A stretch of 23,031 bases of DNA from the NCBI GenBank assembly GCA_964355855.1, contig CAYHFD010000010.1, positions 1-23,031 of the forward strand, in the 5' to 3' direction. The notes beneath the pieces are model-generated. The model was given only the letters and a program-made list of their open reading frames with translations, was not told the origin of the DNA and searched no databases. Of this stretch, positions 14,130-21,316 are shown one piece after another (the stretch's first letter is position 1; the number at the start of each line of letters is the position of its first letter). The DNA is from XYD1-FULL-44-32 sp964355855 (GTDB lineage Bacteria > Patescibacteriota > Minisyncoccia > Phycocordibacterales > XYD1-FULL-46-19). The position numbers and the translations under genes are program-made.

Positions 14130-16031
14130 ATGGCTAAAATACTTGGAATTGATCTAGGAACCACCAACTCCGCAATGGCGTATGTGGAAGGTGGCGAACC
14201 TAAAATTATCGAAAATGCTGAAGGGGCCAGAACAACCCCATCGATTGTGGCTATGTCTAAAACTGGCGAACGTCTAGCCGGACTACTTGCAAAACGACAA
14301 GCGGTGACAAACTCTAAAAACACAATTTATGGTGTAAAACGGCTGATGGGACATAAGTTTGAAGACCCTCATGTTCAAAAAGATAAGGGTTTGGTTTCCT
14401 ATACTATAGAACGTTCCGGCGATGCGGGTGTAATTGTTGGTATGGGTGATAAAAAATATCGCCCCGAGGAGGTATCGGCAATGATTTTATCCAAACTAAA
14501 ACGCGACGCCGAAGCCCATTTGGGTGAAAAAATTGAGGAAGCGGTTATTACTGTTCCCGCCTACTTTGATGACTCACAACGCAAAGCCACCAAAGACGCG
14601 GGGGAGATCGCTGGTTTCAAGGTGCGTCGGATTATCAATGAGCCAACGGCCGCCGCCCTTGCTTATGGCCTGAACAAAAAGAAGGACGAGAAGGTGGTAG
14701 TTTATGACTTTGGTGGTGGGACCTTTGATGTTTCGGTGCTTGATATTACCGGCGCGGAAGGTGAGCAATCGATTGAAGTAAAGTCGACTGATGGTGACTC
14801 CCATATGGGTGGCGAAGACATTGACCAAAAAATTATAGAATGGCTTATTGCTGAATTCAAAAAGGATACCGGTTTAGATATTTCTAAAGATCAACTTGCC
14901 CTTCAACGTCTAAAAGAAGCGGCCGAAAAAGCCAAACACGAATTATCGTCTGCCCTTGATTCTGAAATTAATATTCCTTTTATTACGTCTGGTAGTGCTG
15001 GTCCAGAGCACCTAGTTAAAAAGATGACTCGAGCGGGATTGGAAGAATTGGCCGATGAATATATTGCTCGTTCAATTGAAATAACCAAGCGAGCGGTTGA
15101 AGTATCGGGACATAAATTAAATGATATTGACGAAATAATTTTAGTTGGTGGTCAAACCAGAATGCCGGCCATTCAAGAAGCGGTTAAAAAACTATTTGGC
15201 AAAGAACCAAATCGCTCTATTAACCCCGATGAAGTGGTGGCTATTGGCGCCGCTGTTCAAGCGGGAATATTTCAAGGTGATGTTAAAGATGTTCTCCTTT
15301 TAGATGTCACGCCTCTGTCGCTAGGAATCGAAACCTTAGGTGGAGTAGCCACCAAGGTGATTGAAAGAAATACCACTATTCCGACGGCCCGCAGTCAAAC
15401 TTTTTCTACCGCCGCTGATAACCAAACCTCAGTGGAAATTCATGTCGTTCAGGGTGAACGGGAGATGGCCGCCGACAACAAATCATTAGGACGATTTATC
15501 TTAGATGGTATTCCCCCTGCTTCTCGGGGCCTCCCGCAAGTGGAAGTCACTTTTGACCTAGATGCTAATGGCATCCTCTCGGTCAAAGCTAAAGACAAAA
15601 CCTCGGGCAAAGAGCAGTCCATTCACATCGAGGCCCAATCTTCTTTGTCTAAAGAAGACATTGAAAAGATGAAAAAGGAGGCCGAATTACACGCCGGAGA
15701 CGACAAAAAACGACGCGAACTAGTTGATATAAAAAACACCGCTGAACAATTAGCATACACGGCTGAAAAAGCTCTTCGTGATGCGGGCGATAAAGTTCCA
15801 ACTGATATTAAAAATTCTGTTGAAGAAAAAATTAAAGTCGTGCGCGAGGCTAAGGAAAAAGACGATATAGAAAATATAAAAAATGCCACCAGTTCTTTGT
15901 CGACGGAAATGCAGAAAATCGGTGAAGCAATGGCCAAAGCGGGTGGGGCCGAACCAACACCAGAAAATAAGGAAGGGGAAGTGCGGGAAGCCGAAACCGA
16001 GGAAAAAAAGGAAGGGGACATTAATAAATAA
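14130..16031 (+). CDS. dnaK: Chaperone DnaK (Hsp70)
   Basis: The 633-aa ATP-driven chaperone has phosphate-1 DLGTTN at 8-13, phosphate-2 DFGGGTFD at 193-200 and the adenosine motif VGGQTRMP at 339-346. The linker DVLLLDVTPLSLGIET opens the substrate-binding domain, which is followed by the helical lid (DIEKMKKEAELHA). The tail ends in a charged EVREAETEEKKEGDINK stretch instead of an EEVD-like end. An AT-rich 46-nt gap precedes it, with TATAAA only 6 nt before the ATG and no SD. A branched inverted repeat (16046-16135) follows before dnaJ. Confidence 0.97.
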   Translation: MAKILGIDLGTTNSAMAYVEGGEPKIIENAEGARTTPSIVAMSKTGERLAGLLAKRQAVTNSKNTIYGVKRLMGHKFEDPHVQKDKGLVSYTIERSGDAGVIVGMGDKKYRPEEVSAMILSKLKRDAEAHLGEKIEEAVITVPAYFDDSQRKATKDAGEIAGFKVRRIINEPTAAALAYGLNKKKDEKVVVYDFGGGTFDVSVLDITGAEGEQSIEVKSTDGDSHMGGEDIDQKIIEWLIAEFKKDTGLDISKDQLALQRLKEAAEKAKHELSSALDSEINIPFITSGSAGPEHLVKKMTRAGLEELADEYIARSIEITKRAVEVSGHKLNDIDEIILVGGQTRMPAIQEAVKKLFGKEPNRSINPDEVVAIGAAVQAGIFQGDVKDVLLLDVTPLSLGIETLGGVATKVIERNTTIPTARSQTFSTAADNQTSVEIHVVQGEREMAADNKSLGRFILDGIPPASRGLPQVEVTFDLDANGILSVKAKDKTSGKEQSIHIEAQSSLSKEDIEKMKKEAELHAGDDKKRRELVDIKNTAEQLAYTAEKALRDAGDKVPTDIKNSVEEKIKVVREAKEKDDIENIKNATSSLSTEMQKIGEAMAKAGGAEPTPENKEGEVREAETEEKKEGDINK

Positions 16032-16045
16032 CAGTAGCGTTGAGA

Positions 16046-16135
16046 TACTCCTGTTTTAGGGAGTCGTGAGGCTGACGAGCCGAACGTTTCAGGATTTTTT
16101 AAGCTTCAAAAAATCCGTGCCCTAAAACAGGAGTA
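16046..16135. repeat. Branched inverted repeat between dnaK and dnaJ, 16-bp perfect arms
   Basis: TACTCCTGTTTTAGGG (16046-16061) pairs with CCCTAAAACAGGAGTA (16120-16135). Inside are two smaller hairpins: GGCT-gacg-AGCC and GGATTTTTT...AAAAAATCC with a 7-nt loop. The predicted RNA is a three-way junction 12 nt before the dnaJ ATG. No T-run. The right arm carries the only SD-like bases (GGAG) before dnaJ. Confidence 0.85.
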
Positions 16136-16147
16136 CCGAATAAGCCT

Positions 16148-17233
16148 ATGGCCAAAAACTATTACGAAATTTTAGGGATTGATAAAAAAGCGTCGAAAGA
16201 CGATATTAAAAAACAGTTCCGTAAATTGGCCCACAAGTACCACCCCGACAAAGAGGGTGGTGATGAAGCCAAGTTTAAAGAGATTAGCGAGGCCTATCAG
16301 ACCCTCTCCGACGACAAAAAGCGGTCCGAATACGATATGTATGGCCGAGCTTTTGCTGGTGGTGGCAACCCAGGGGCGGGCCCGGGGGGCTTTTCTGGTT
16401 TTGGTGCCGAGGGTTTTGATTTTTCTAATTTCGCCAGTGGCCAAGGTTTTGAGTTTGACCTCGGAGATATTTTTGGCGATATATTTGGGGGCGGACGGCA
16501 ACAGCAAAAGCGCGGCCGAGATATTTCCGTTGATATTCAAATTTTGTTTGAAGAATCAATCTTTGGCATCGAGCGAAAATTACTTATCAACAAAGTTGGC
16601 ACCTGTGAGGGTTGCGCCGGTTCGGGCGCGGAAAAGGGTAGCAAAGCTAAGACTTGCCCGACTTGCAACGGCAAAGGAAAAGTCCACGAAACGCGTCGGT
16701 CATTTTTGGGTTCGGTCACCGTCAATACGGTCTGTTCAGCTTGTCACGGTAAGGGTGAAATTCCAGAGAAGGTATGTAAAACCTGTGGCGGCGCTGGAGT
16801 CAAAAAGAAAAGTGAGGAAATAACGATGAAAATACCAACCGGTATTGAGTCGGGGGAAATGATTCGTTTGTCTGGTCGAGGTGAGGCCGTTTCCGCTGGC
16901 CAAGCCGGAGATTTATATATCAAGGTTTATGTGGAGGCCCACAAAGTCTGGAAGCGGGAGGGCAATGACTTGCGGATGGATTTAAATGTCAAACTTACTG
17001 ACGCTCTGCTTGGCGCCGAATATAATATTAAAACTCTTGAAGGTGGGGATTTGCAGATAAAAATTCCGGCCGGCATTTCATTTGGTGAAATATTGCGAGT
17101 CAAAGAGAAAGGGGTACCAATCGATGGCAAACACCGTGGCAACTTACTTATCCGGGTGGTAATAAATACTCCTCAAAAACTAACCAAAACCGCCCAGAAA
17201 CTACTTGAGGAATTGAGAGAAGAGGGGGTGTAG
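16148..17233 (+). CDS. dnaJ: Co-chaperone DnaJ (Hsp40)
   Basis: A type I DnaJ of 361 aa that stimulates DnaK's ATPase and delivers substrates. The J domain has HPD at 32-34, followed by a glycine/phenylalanine region (about 70-115). The zinc domain at about 153-217 has all four CxxCxGxG repeats (CEGCAGSG, CPTCNGKG, CSACHGKG, CKTCGGAG), and the C-terminal substrate domains follow (LTDALLGAEYNIKTLEGG, GKHRGNLLIRV). Full length, nothing missing. The start at 16148 is immediately after the branched hairpin. Confidence 0.97.
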   Translation: MAKNYYEILGIDKKASKDDIKKQFRKLAHKYHPDKEGGDEAKFKEISEAYQTLSDDKKRSEYDMYGRAFAGGGNPGAGPGGFSGFGAEGFDFSNFASGQGFEFDLGDIFGDIFGGGRQQQKRGRDISVDIQILFEESIFGIERKLLINKVGTCEGCAGSGAEKGSKAKTCPTCNGKGKVHETRRSFLGSVTVNTVCSACHGKGEIPEKVCKTCGGAGVKKKSEEITMKIPTGIESGEMIRLSGRGEAVSAGQAGDLYIKVYVEAHKVWKREGNDLRMDLNVKLTDALLGAEYNIKTLEGGDLQIKIPAGISFGEILRVKEKGVPIDGKHRGNLLIRVVINTPQKLTKTAQKLLEELREEGV

Positions 17234-17240
17234 TATTTAC

Positions 17241-17360
17241 AAATTTGGTTTTTAGAACCATTCGTCGGTTTCCAACGACCTCCTCATTCGGCTTCGAAAA
17301 ATTTTCTCCTTTCAGTCGAACCAAGCAAATTTTTCTGCAGATGTTCTAAAAACCAAATTT
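17241..17360. repeat. Branched inverted repeat after dnaJ, 18-bp perfect arms
   Basis: AAATTTGGTTTTTAGAAC (17241-17258) pairs with GTTCTAAAAACCAAATTT (17343-17360). The 84 nt inside form two further hairpins: CGTCGG-ttt-CCAACG with one mismatch, and GAAAAATTT/AAATTTTTC. This is the same design as 16046-16135 with unrelated arm sequence. It begins 8 nt after the dnaJ stop. Confidence 0.85.
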
Positions 17361-17393
17361 TCTTAATTTAGAAATCTATTTAATCGGCGTTTT

Positions 17394-17424
17394 GGAAGGC
17401 ACATTATGCCTCGGCCTTTTTTAT
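17394..17424 (+). terminator. Probable intrinsic terminator of the chaperone operon
   Basis: GGAAGGC (17394-17400) pairs with GCCTTTT (17414-17420), partly through G-U pairs, and the T-run overlaps the right arm. Weak stem, so moderate confidence. Confidence 0.5.
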
Positions 17425-17460
17425 TGACATACAATTTAATTGTAAAAATTAACCTAGTAG

Positions 17461-17466
17461 TATAAT
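17461..17466 (+). promoter_or_regulatory. -10 box upstream of the 77-aa gene
   Basis: TATAAT preceded by TTGTAA at a short 15-bp spacing. A perfect TTGACA at 17424-17429 is too far away (31 bp) to pair with it. The predicted leader is about 47 nt and carries the SD. Confidence 0.45.
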
Positions 17467-17519
17467 CTTAAATTAGAGGCTAGATATAGTGATGACCACA
17501 ATGAAAAAAGGAGGGTACC

Positions 17520-17753
17520 GTGTTTAGGAAAGATAATGAATTTAGGGTTCTATCAGCTATTGCAATTGGCAGTAGAATAGATCCTAAATATCGGACGACC
17601 TTTGAGCGTTGCCGGTCTCTGGGTTATATCGACGATTCTGGCAGACTTACAACCCCTGGCCGATACTTGTTGAATGAACTTCTCACCAGTCGACGTCACC
17701 CTGTTTGGAGCTTTTTTCACAATGTACTTGGGCCACTTTTTTGGAGAGGGTAA
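17520..17753 (+). CDS. Small protein, possible winged-helix, 77 aa
   Basis: I do not recognise the family. The GTG at 17520 follows a strong SD (AAAGGAGGG). The segment FERCRSLGYIDDSGRLTTPG followed by RYLLNELL has the rhythm of the recognition helix and wing of a winged-helix domain ('GYI-d-GRLT-pGR-LL'), so a small DNA-binding protein is possible. The last 20 residues are aromatic and end in FFHNVLGPLFWRG, which may be membrane-associated. A strong private terminator follows (17790-17820). With 2197-2394 and 2598-3794 it shares the solitary SD-plus-terminator design. Confidence 0.65.
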   Translation: MFRKDNEFRVLSAIAIGSRIDPKYRTTFERCRSLGYIDDSGRLTTPGRYLLNELLTSRRHPVWSFFHNVLGPLFWRG

Positions 17754-17789
17754 TAGTAGGCACAGGACGGGTCAGAAAATCTCCACGAC

Positions 17790-17820
17790 GCCGTGTGGGT
17801 CCCACTCATACGGCTTTTTT
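17790..17820 (+). terminator. Intrinsic terminator of the 77-aa gene
   Basis: GCCGT (17790-17794) pairs with ACGGC (17810-17814), with an inner TGGG/CCCA stem, followed by a run of seven T. Confidence 0.82.
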
Positions 17821-17837
17821 TGTTTTAAAATCTACGG

Positions 17838-17843
17838 TATAAT
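17838..17843 (+). promoter_or_regulatory. -10 box of trpS
   Basis: Consensus TATAAT in the context CGGTATAAT, ending 9 nt before the trpS ATG. No SD lies between. The -35 region is only the T-run of the preceding terminator. Confidence 0.6.
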
Positions 17844-17852
17844 CTAAAAACT

Positions 17853-18827
17853 ATGTCTACTAAAAAAATCCTCCTTTCGGGCATTAAGCCAACCGGTCAG
17901 GCCCACATTGGCAATTATTTTGGAATGCTAAAACAATGTGTTGACTTCCAAGACGAGTACGATTCTTTTATTTTTATTCCTGACTACCACGCTCTGACTA
18001 GTGTCCAGAGTGGTCAAGAAATGGCCGAAAACTCTCTCAATCTAGCCATTGACCTAATGGCGATTGGTGTAGACCCCAACAAAAGTGTGATGTTTAAGCA
18101 GTCAGATGTACCCGAAGTAACAGAATTGTGTTGGATATTCAACTGTCTCACCACGATGCCATATCTAATGCGGGCCCACGCTTTCAAAGACTCAGAGGCC
18201 AAAAATAAAGAAATAAATGTCGGTGTTTTTGATTATCCAATTCTAATGGCGGCCGATATTCTTATCCAAGATGCTGATCTGGTACCAGTCGGTCAAGACC
18301 AGCAACAGCATGTCGAATATGCCCGAGATACAGCTGAAAAATTTAACCGTATTTACGGCGAAACTTTCAAATTACCGAAAGCTTATATTAAGGAAGATGT
18401 TGCGGTCGTACCTGGTATCGACGGCCATAAAATGTCCAAAAGCCACGGTAATCATATTCCGCTTTTTGCTGAAGACGACCAGATCCGCGCGCTATGTATG
18501 AAAATTGTCACTGACTCTAAAACTCCCGCCGAACCCAAGGACACAAGCACCGATAATATTTTTGCTCTCCACAAACTATTCAGTACTGATCAATTGGCTG
18601 ATATAGAAAAGCGTTATTGTGAAGGAGGAATGGGTTACAAAGAATCAAAAGAATTGCTAGCGGAAAATATTATTAAATTTATTGCTCCACTGCGAGAGAA
18701 AAGAAAATCTATTGCCGCCGACCTTGCTAAAGTCAAAGCGATACTAGCCGAAGGCGGGGAAAAAGCCCGCGCTCGCGCTATCACCAAAATGAAAGAAGTA
18801 AAAGAAAAGACCGGACTGTCTTTTTAG
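17853..18827 (+). CDS. trpS: Tryptophanyl-tRNA synthetase
   Basis: Class I synthetase, 324 aa, a normal length. The HIGH-type motif is HIGN at 18-21 (GQAHIGNYFGMLKQC) and the KMSKS motif is at 193-197 (GHKMSKSHGN). Also present are DYHALT and the tryptophan-pocket helix near DYPILMAADILIQDADLVPV. The ATG at 17853 has a TATAAT just upstream, with no SD. The ABC transporter gene starts 13 nt after its stop and may be co-transcribed, without an obvious functional link. Confidence 0.96.
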   Translation: MSTKKILLSGIKPTGQAHIGNYFGMLKQCVDFQDEYDSFIFIPDYHALTSVQSGQEMAENSLNLAIDLMAIGVDPNKSVMFKQSDVPEVTELCWIFNCLTTMPYLMRAHAFKDSEAKNKEINVGVFDYPILMAADILIQDADLVPVGQDQQQHVEYARDTAEKFNRIYGETFKLPKAYIKEDVAVVPGIDGHKMSKSHGNHIPLFAEDDQIRALCMKIVTDSKTPAEPKDTSTDNIFALHKLFSTDQLADIEKRYCEGGMGYKESKELLAENIIKFIAPLREKRKSIAADLAKVKAILAEGGEKARARAITKMKEVKEKTGLSF

Positions 18828-18840
18828 ATAATCCTTACTA

Positions 18841-20628
18841 ATGTCAAAAAAACTTACCTATAGTCAACTTAAAGTAACCTTTAGGGTTATATTAGATTTC
18901 TTTTATCGTTACCGAAGAGATCTTTTAATTTTGTTTTTTATTGATGCCATTTTATCTTTGGGTAATGGCGCTGTGCCATATTTAACTGGTAAACTTTTTG
19001 ATTTTATTCTTGCTCCGTCAGAACTTTTTACCCTTTCTATTTTAACAATGCCTCGGGTGCTGTGGTTACTTGTACTACTAGCCGTAATACAATCTATTAT
19101 CGCTATTGTTAGCTACTACACCCACATGAAAGAGTCGGTGATAGAATTTTATTCCCGCTTTGATTACATCAACCTTGCCTACGCTAAGCTTTTAGAATTA
19201 CCCCTGTCTTTTCATAAGACACACAAAATAGGCGATTTAACCTCAAAAATAAATATGGCCGGTTGGGGATTACAGTCAATCATCGGCCGTCTAATTACCA
19301 GTTTAGGGGCCGAATTTTTGACGGTCTTAGTTTCTATTGGTGTCATATTTTACATCGAACCATACATTGCAATATTTTCGGTAATTGGTCTATGTTTATT
19401 TATTTTTATTGCTAGTTTTTCCGTCCGCAGTGCGGCTGGTTTAGAAGATAAATTTTCTGATGCCTGGGGTAAAGCTTTTGGCCTAGCCGGAGACGCTGTG
19501 ACCAATGTTTCGGCCGTTAAACAATCGACCGCCGAAACCTACGAACAAATCCGAATCAAGAGAGGTTTTATTCGAAACCTTCTACCGCTGTGGTTAAAAG
19601 AAGACGGCATTTGGGCTTCGCTAAGTTTTCAACAACGATTTGTTATAATTGCCCTCCAGCTTATTATATTTGCTTGGTCTATTCGTTTGGTAACCACCGG
19701 GGCGATGACTATTGGTGAACTTATTGCCTTCAACTCGTATCTTTCTATGCTGTTTGGGCCATTTGTTAATCTTCTAAATATGTCAAAAACAATTCAAAGT
19801 GGCATTGTAAATATTAATGCTGTGGAAAGAATGCTAGCTGTCCACTCTGAAGACTATCGACCAATAAATGAAATCGTGGTCAACAAAATTAGCGGTGATA
19901 TTGAATTTTCTAATGTCAGTTTTTCCTACCATAAAAACCAACCAATATTGGCCGGGCTTGATTTCAAGGTTAAGGCTGGTCAAGTTATCGCCCTGGTTGG
20001 CGAGTCGGGGGTAGGAAAAAGTACCATGATTGACTTACTTTCCGGTTATCATTTTCCCACCAAGGGCAAAGTTATGATTGATCAAATTGATATTAGAAAT
20101 CTAAATCTACATCTCCTACGGTCACACATTGCTATTGTTCCCCAGGAAGTTGTCTTGTTTAATGACACTATTCAAAAAAATATTAAATATGGTAATTTTC
20201 AAGCTACTGATGAAGAAATAAAAGTTGCCTCTCGTAAGGCTCACGCTCTAGATTTTATTGAAAAATTTCCCAAAAAGTGGAAACAGCTAGTGGGCGAAAG
20301 GGGAGTCAAGCTGTCGGTTGGCCAAAAGCAACGAGTAGCAATTGCTCGCGCTATTCTGCGCAATCCAGCCATTCTTATTTTAGACGAGCCGACCTCGGCC
20401 CTCGATGCCAAGTCGGAAAAGATTATTCAGGAATCGCTAAACGAGCTTATGTCTGGCCGGACTACCTTTATAGTGGCCCATCGTCTAAGCACTGTCCGCA
20501 AGGCTGATTTGATTTTGGTTTTTGAAGAAGGGAGAATCGTCGAACGAGGTACTCACGACGAACTGCTCCAAATTGAAAAAGGTAAATATCGCCACCTCTA
20601 CGAGCTTCAGATTGGGCTACATAAATAG
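18841..20628 (+). CDS. ABC exporter, fused membrane and ATPase domains
   Basis: A 595-aa half-transporter that should work as a dimer in the cytoplasmic membrane. About 1-330 is the six-helix ABC type I exporter domain (hydrophobic blocks begin at LLILFFIDAILSLGNGAV and RVLWLLVLLAVIQSIIAIVS). The nucleotide-binding domain has Walker A GESGVGKST at 387-395, signature LSVGQ at 491-495, Walker B ILILDEP at 511-517 and switch histidine H547. All catalytic residues are present. The substrate cannot be read from the sequence; lipid/MsbA-like or drug-exporter roles are both possible. No gene symbol is given for that reason. Confidence 0.92.
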   Translation: MSKKLTYSQLKVTFRVILDFFYRYRRDLLILFFIDAILSLGNGAVPYLTGKLFDFILAPSELFTLSILTMPRVLWLLVLLAVIQSIIAIVSYYTHMKESVIEFYSRFDYINLAYAKLLELPLSFHKTHKIGDLTSKINMAGWGLQSIIGRLITSLGAEFLTVLVSIGVIFYIEPYIAIFSVIGLCLFIFIASFSVRSAAGLEDKFSDAWGKAFGLAGDAVTNVSAVKQSTAETYEQIRIKRGFIRNLLPLWLKEDGIWASLSFQQRFVIIALQLIIFAWSIRLVTTGAMTIGELIAFNSYLSMLFGPFVNLLNMSKTIQSGIVNINAVERMLAVHSEDYRPINEIVVNKISGDIEFSNVSFSYHKNQPILAGLDFKVKAGQVIALVGESGVGKSTMIDLLSGYHFPTKGKVMIDQIDIRNLNLHLLRSHIAIVPQEVVLFNDTIQKNIKYGNFQATDEEIKVASRKAHALDFIEKFPKKWKQLVGERGVKLSVGQKQRVAIARAILRNPAILILDEPTSALDAKSEKIIQESLNELMSGRTTFIVAHRLSTVRKADLILVFEEGRIVERGTHDELLQIEKGKYRHLYELQIGLHK

Positions 20629-20699
20629 TTTGGTCTCAAAATTATACCACATTTAATTTTTACCAAGGACGGTCCTCGGTGGGAAATAATGATGCTAAA

Positions 20700-20737
20700 A
20701 ATCTATTCTAATATTCTTGAGAATATTAGAATAGATT
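20700..20737. repeat. Perfect 18-bp inverted repeat, 2-nt loop, between convergent genes
   Basis: Arms AATCTATTCTAATATTCT and AGAATATTAGAATAGATT with loop tg. Read on the minus strand it is followed by TTTTAGC, so it may back up the pilin-gene terminator. On the plus strand there is no T-run. Confidence 0.8.
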
Positions 20738-20756
20738 GAGTGTCATATAAATAGAA

Positions 20757-20786
20757 ACAGCGCGAAGACTTTTGTCTTTGCGCTGT
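20757..20786 (-). terminator. Terminator of the pilin-like gene (minus strand)
   Basis: ACAGCGCGAAGAC (20757-20769) and GTCTTTGCGCTGT (20774-20786) form a 13-bp stem with one G-T pair and a TTTT loop. Read on the minus strand it is followed by TTTCTATTT, and it lies 24 nt after the stop. Confidence 0.75.
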
Positions 20787-20810
20787 GCTGATAATCATTG
20801 TTTCGAGGAT

Positions 20811-21176
20811 CTACGGCACCATCTCCACCTCCGCCGGCAGGGGTACCTTCTCGTAAAAGACAAAGATACCTCCTTCTCCGTCGCCGACTCGGTCGACAAC
20901 TTTCTTGTCCGGGAACATCTTCTGCCATTTGCGCAGGCAAAACGAGAGATAATCAAGACGACCCCGTACATCTGGGAAGTGGGCCAAGTCCTGCCCATTG
21001 TCGAAGACGTCGGGCATGACTCTAGCCATCACAGCTGAATCACTTCCCGTCATCGAGCTTTCTATATTCAGCAAATCATTCTTCGCGACAGTGGCGACAA
21101 ATATAATTGTACATAATGTCGCCAAAATTGCCGCAATAATCATGATTTCCACCAACGTAAAACCTCTCTTATTCAT
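20811..21176 (-). CDS. Type IV pilin-like protein (prepilin with class III signal)
   Basis: The 121-aa protein starts MNKRGFTLVEIMIIAAILAT. This is a short basic leader, the prepilin peptidase site after Gly5, and a hydrophobic helix with Glu at mature position 5. The ATG (complement of 21174-21176) has an SD (GGGAGGT) and this start puts the leader at typical length; the frame is open 39 nt further upstream. The C-terminal part (RLDYLSFCLRKWQKMFP, VVDRVGDGEGGIFVFYEKVP) has one cysteine, so no disulphide loop. It is a solitary unit with its own strong promoter and terminator, away from other pilus genes except possibly the PilM-like gene at 5790. It may be a major or minor pilin or a pseudopilin. 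Confidence 0.85.
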   Translation of the reverse strand: MNKRGFTLVEIMIIAAILATLCTIIFVATVAKNDLLNIESSMTGSDSAVMARVMPDVFDNGQDLAHFPDVRGRLDYLSFCLRKWQKMFPDKKVVDRVGDGEGGIFVFYEKVPLPAEVEMVP

Positions 21177-21249
21177 CTCAACCTCCCTGCACCGTAGCGC
21201 ATAAGTTTTTACCAATAGTTCATTCCGTTCTCAACGGTGACTAATTTCT

Positions 21250-21278
21250 AGTATATGTCATATTTATATATATGTCAA
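21250..21278 (-). promoter_or_regulatory. Promoter of the pilin-like gene
   Basis: On the minus strand: -35 TTGACA (complement of 21273-21278), 17-bp spacer, -10 TATACT (complement of 21250-21255). The predicted leader is about 65 nt. The arrangement is divergent from aspS. Confidence 0.8.
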
Positions 21279-21299
21279 TATAAAGGAAAAACTGGCTTA

Positions 21300-21308
21300 T
21301 GGTAAAAT
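21300..21308 (+). promoter_or_regulatory. Extended -10 of aspS
   Basis: TGGTAAAAT ends 8 nt before the ATG at 21317, with no consensus -35. The earlier in-frame ATG at 21299 lies within this box and is therefore an unlikely start. Confidence 0.55.
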
Positions 21309-21316
21309 TCTTTTAT

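Noticed and set aside
15623..16021. 132-codon antisense ORF opposite dnaK
   Set aside because: Serine/phenylalanine-rich shadow of the Lys/Glu-rich DnaK tail, without start signals.
20772..21204. Plus-strand ORFs opposite the pilin-like gene
   Set aside because: The minus frame has a prepilin signal, SD, promoter and terminator; the plus frames have none.
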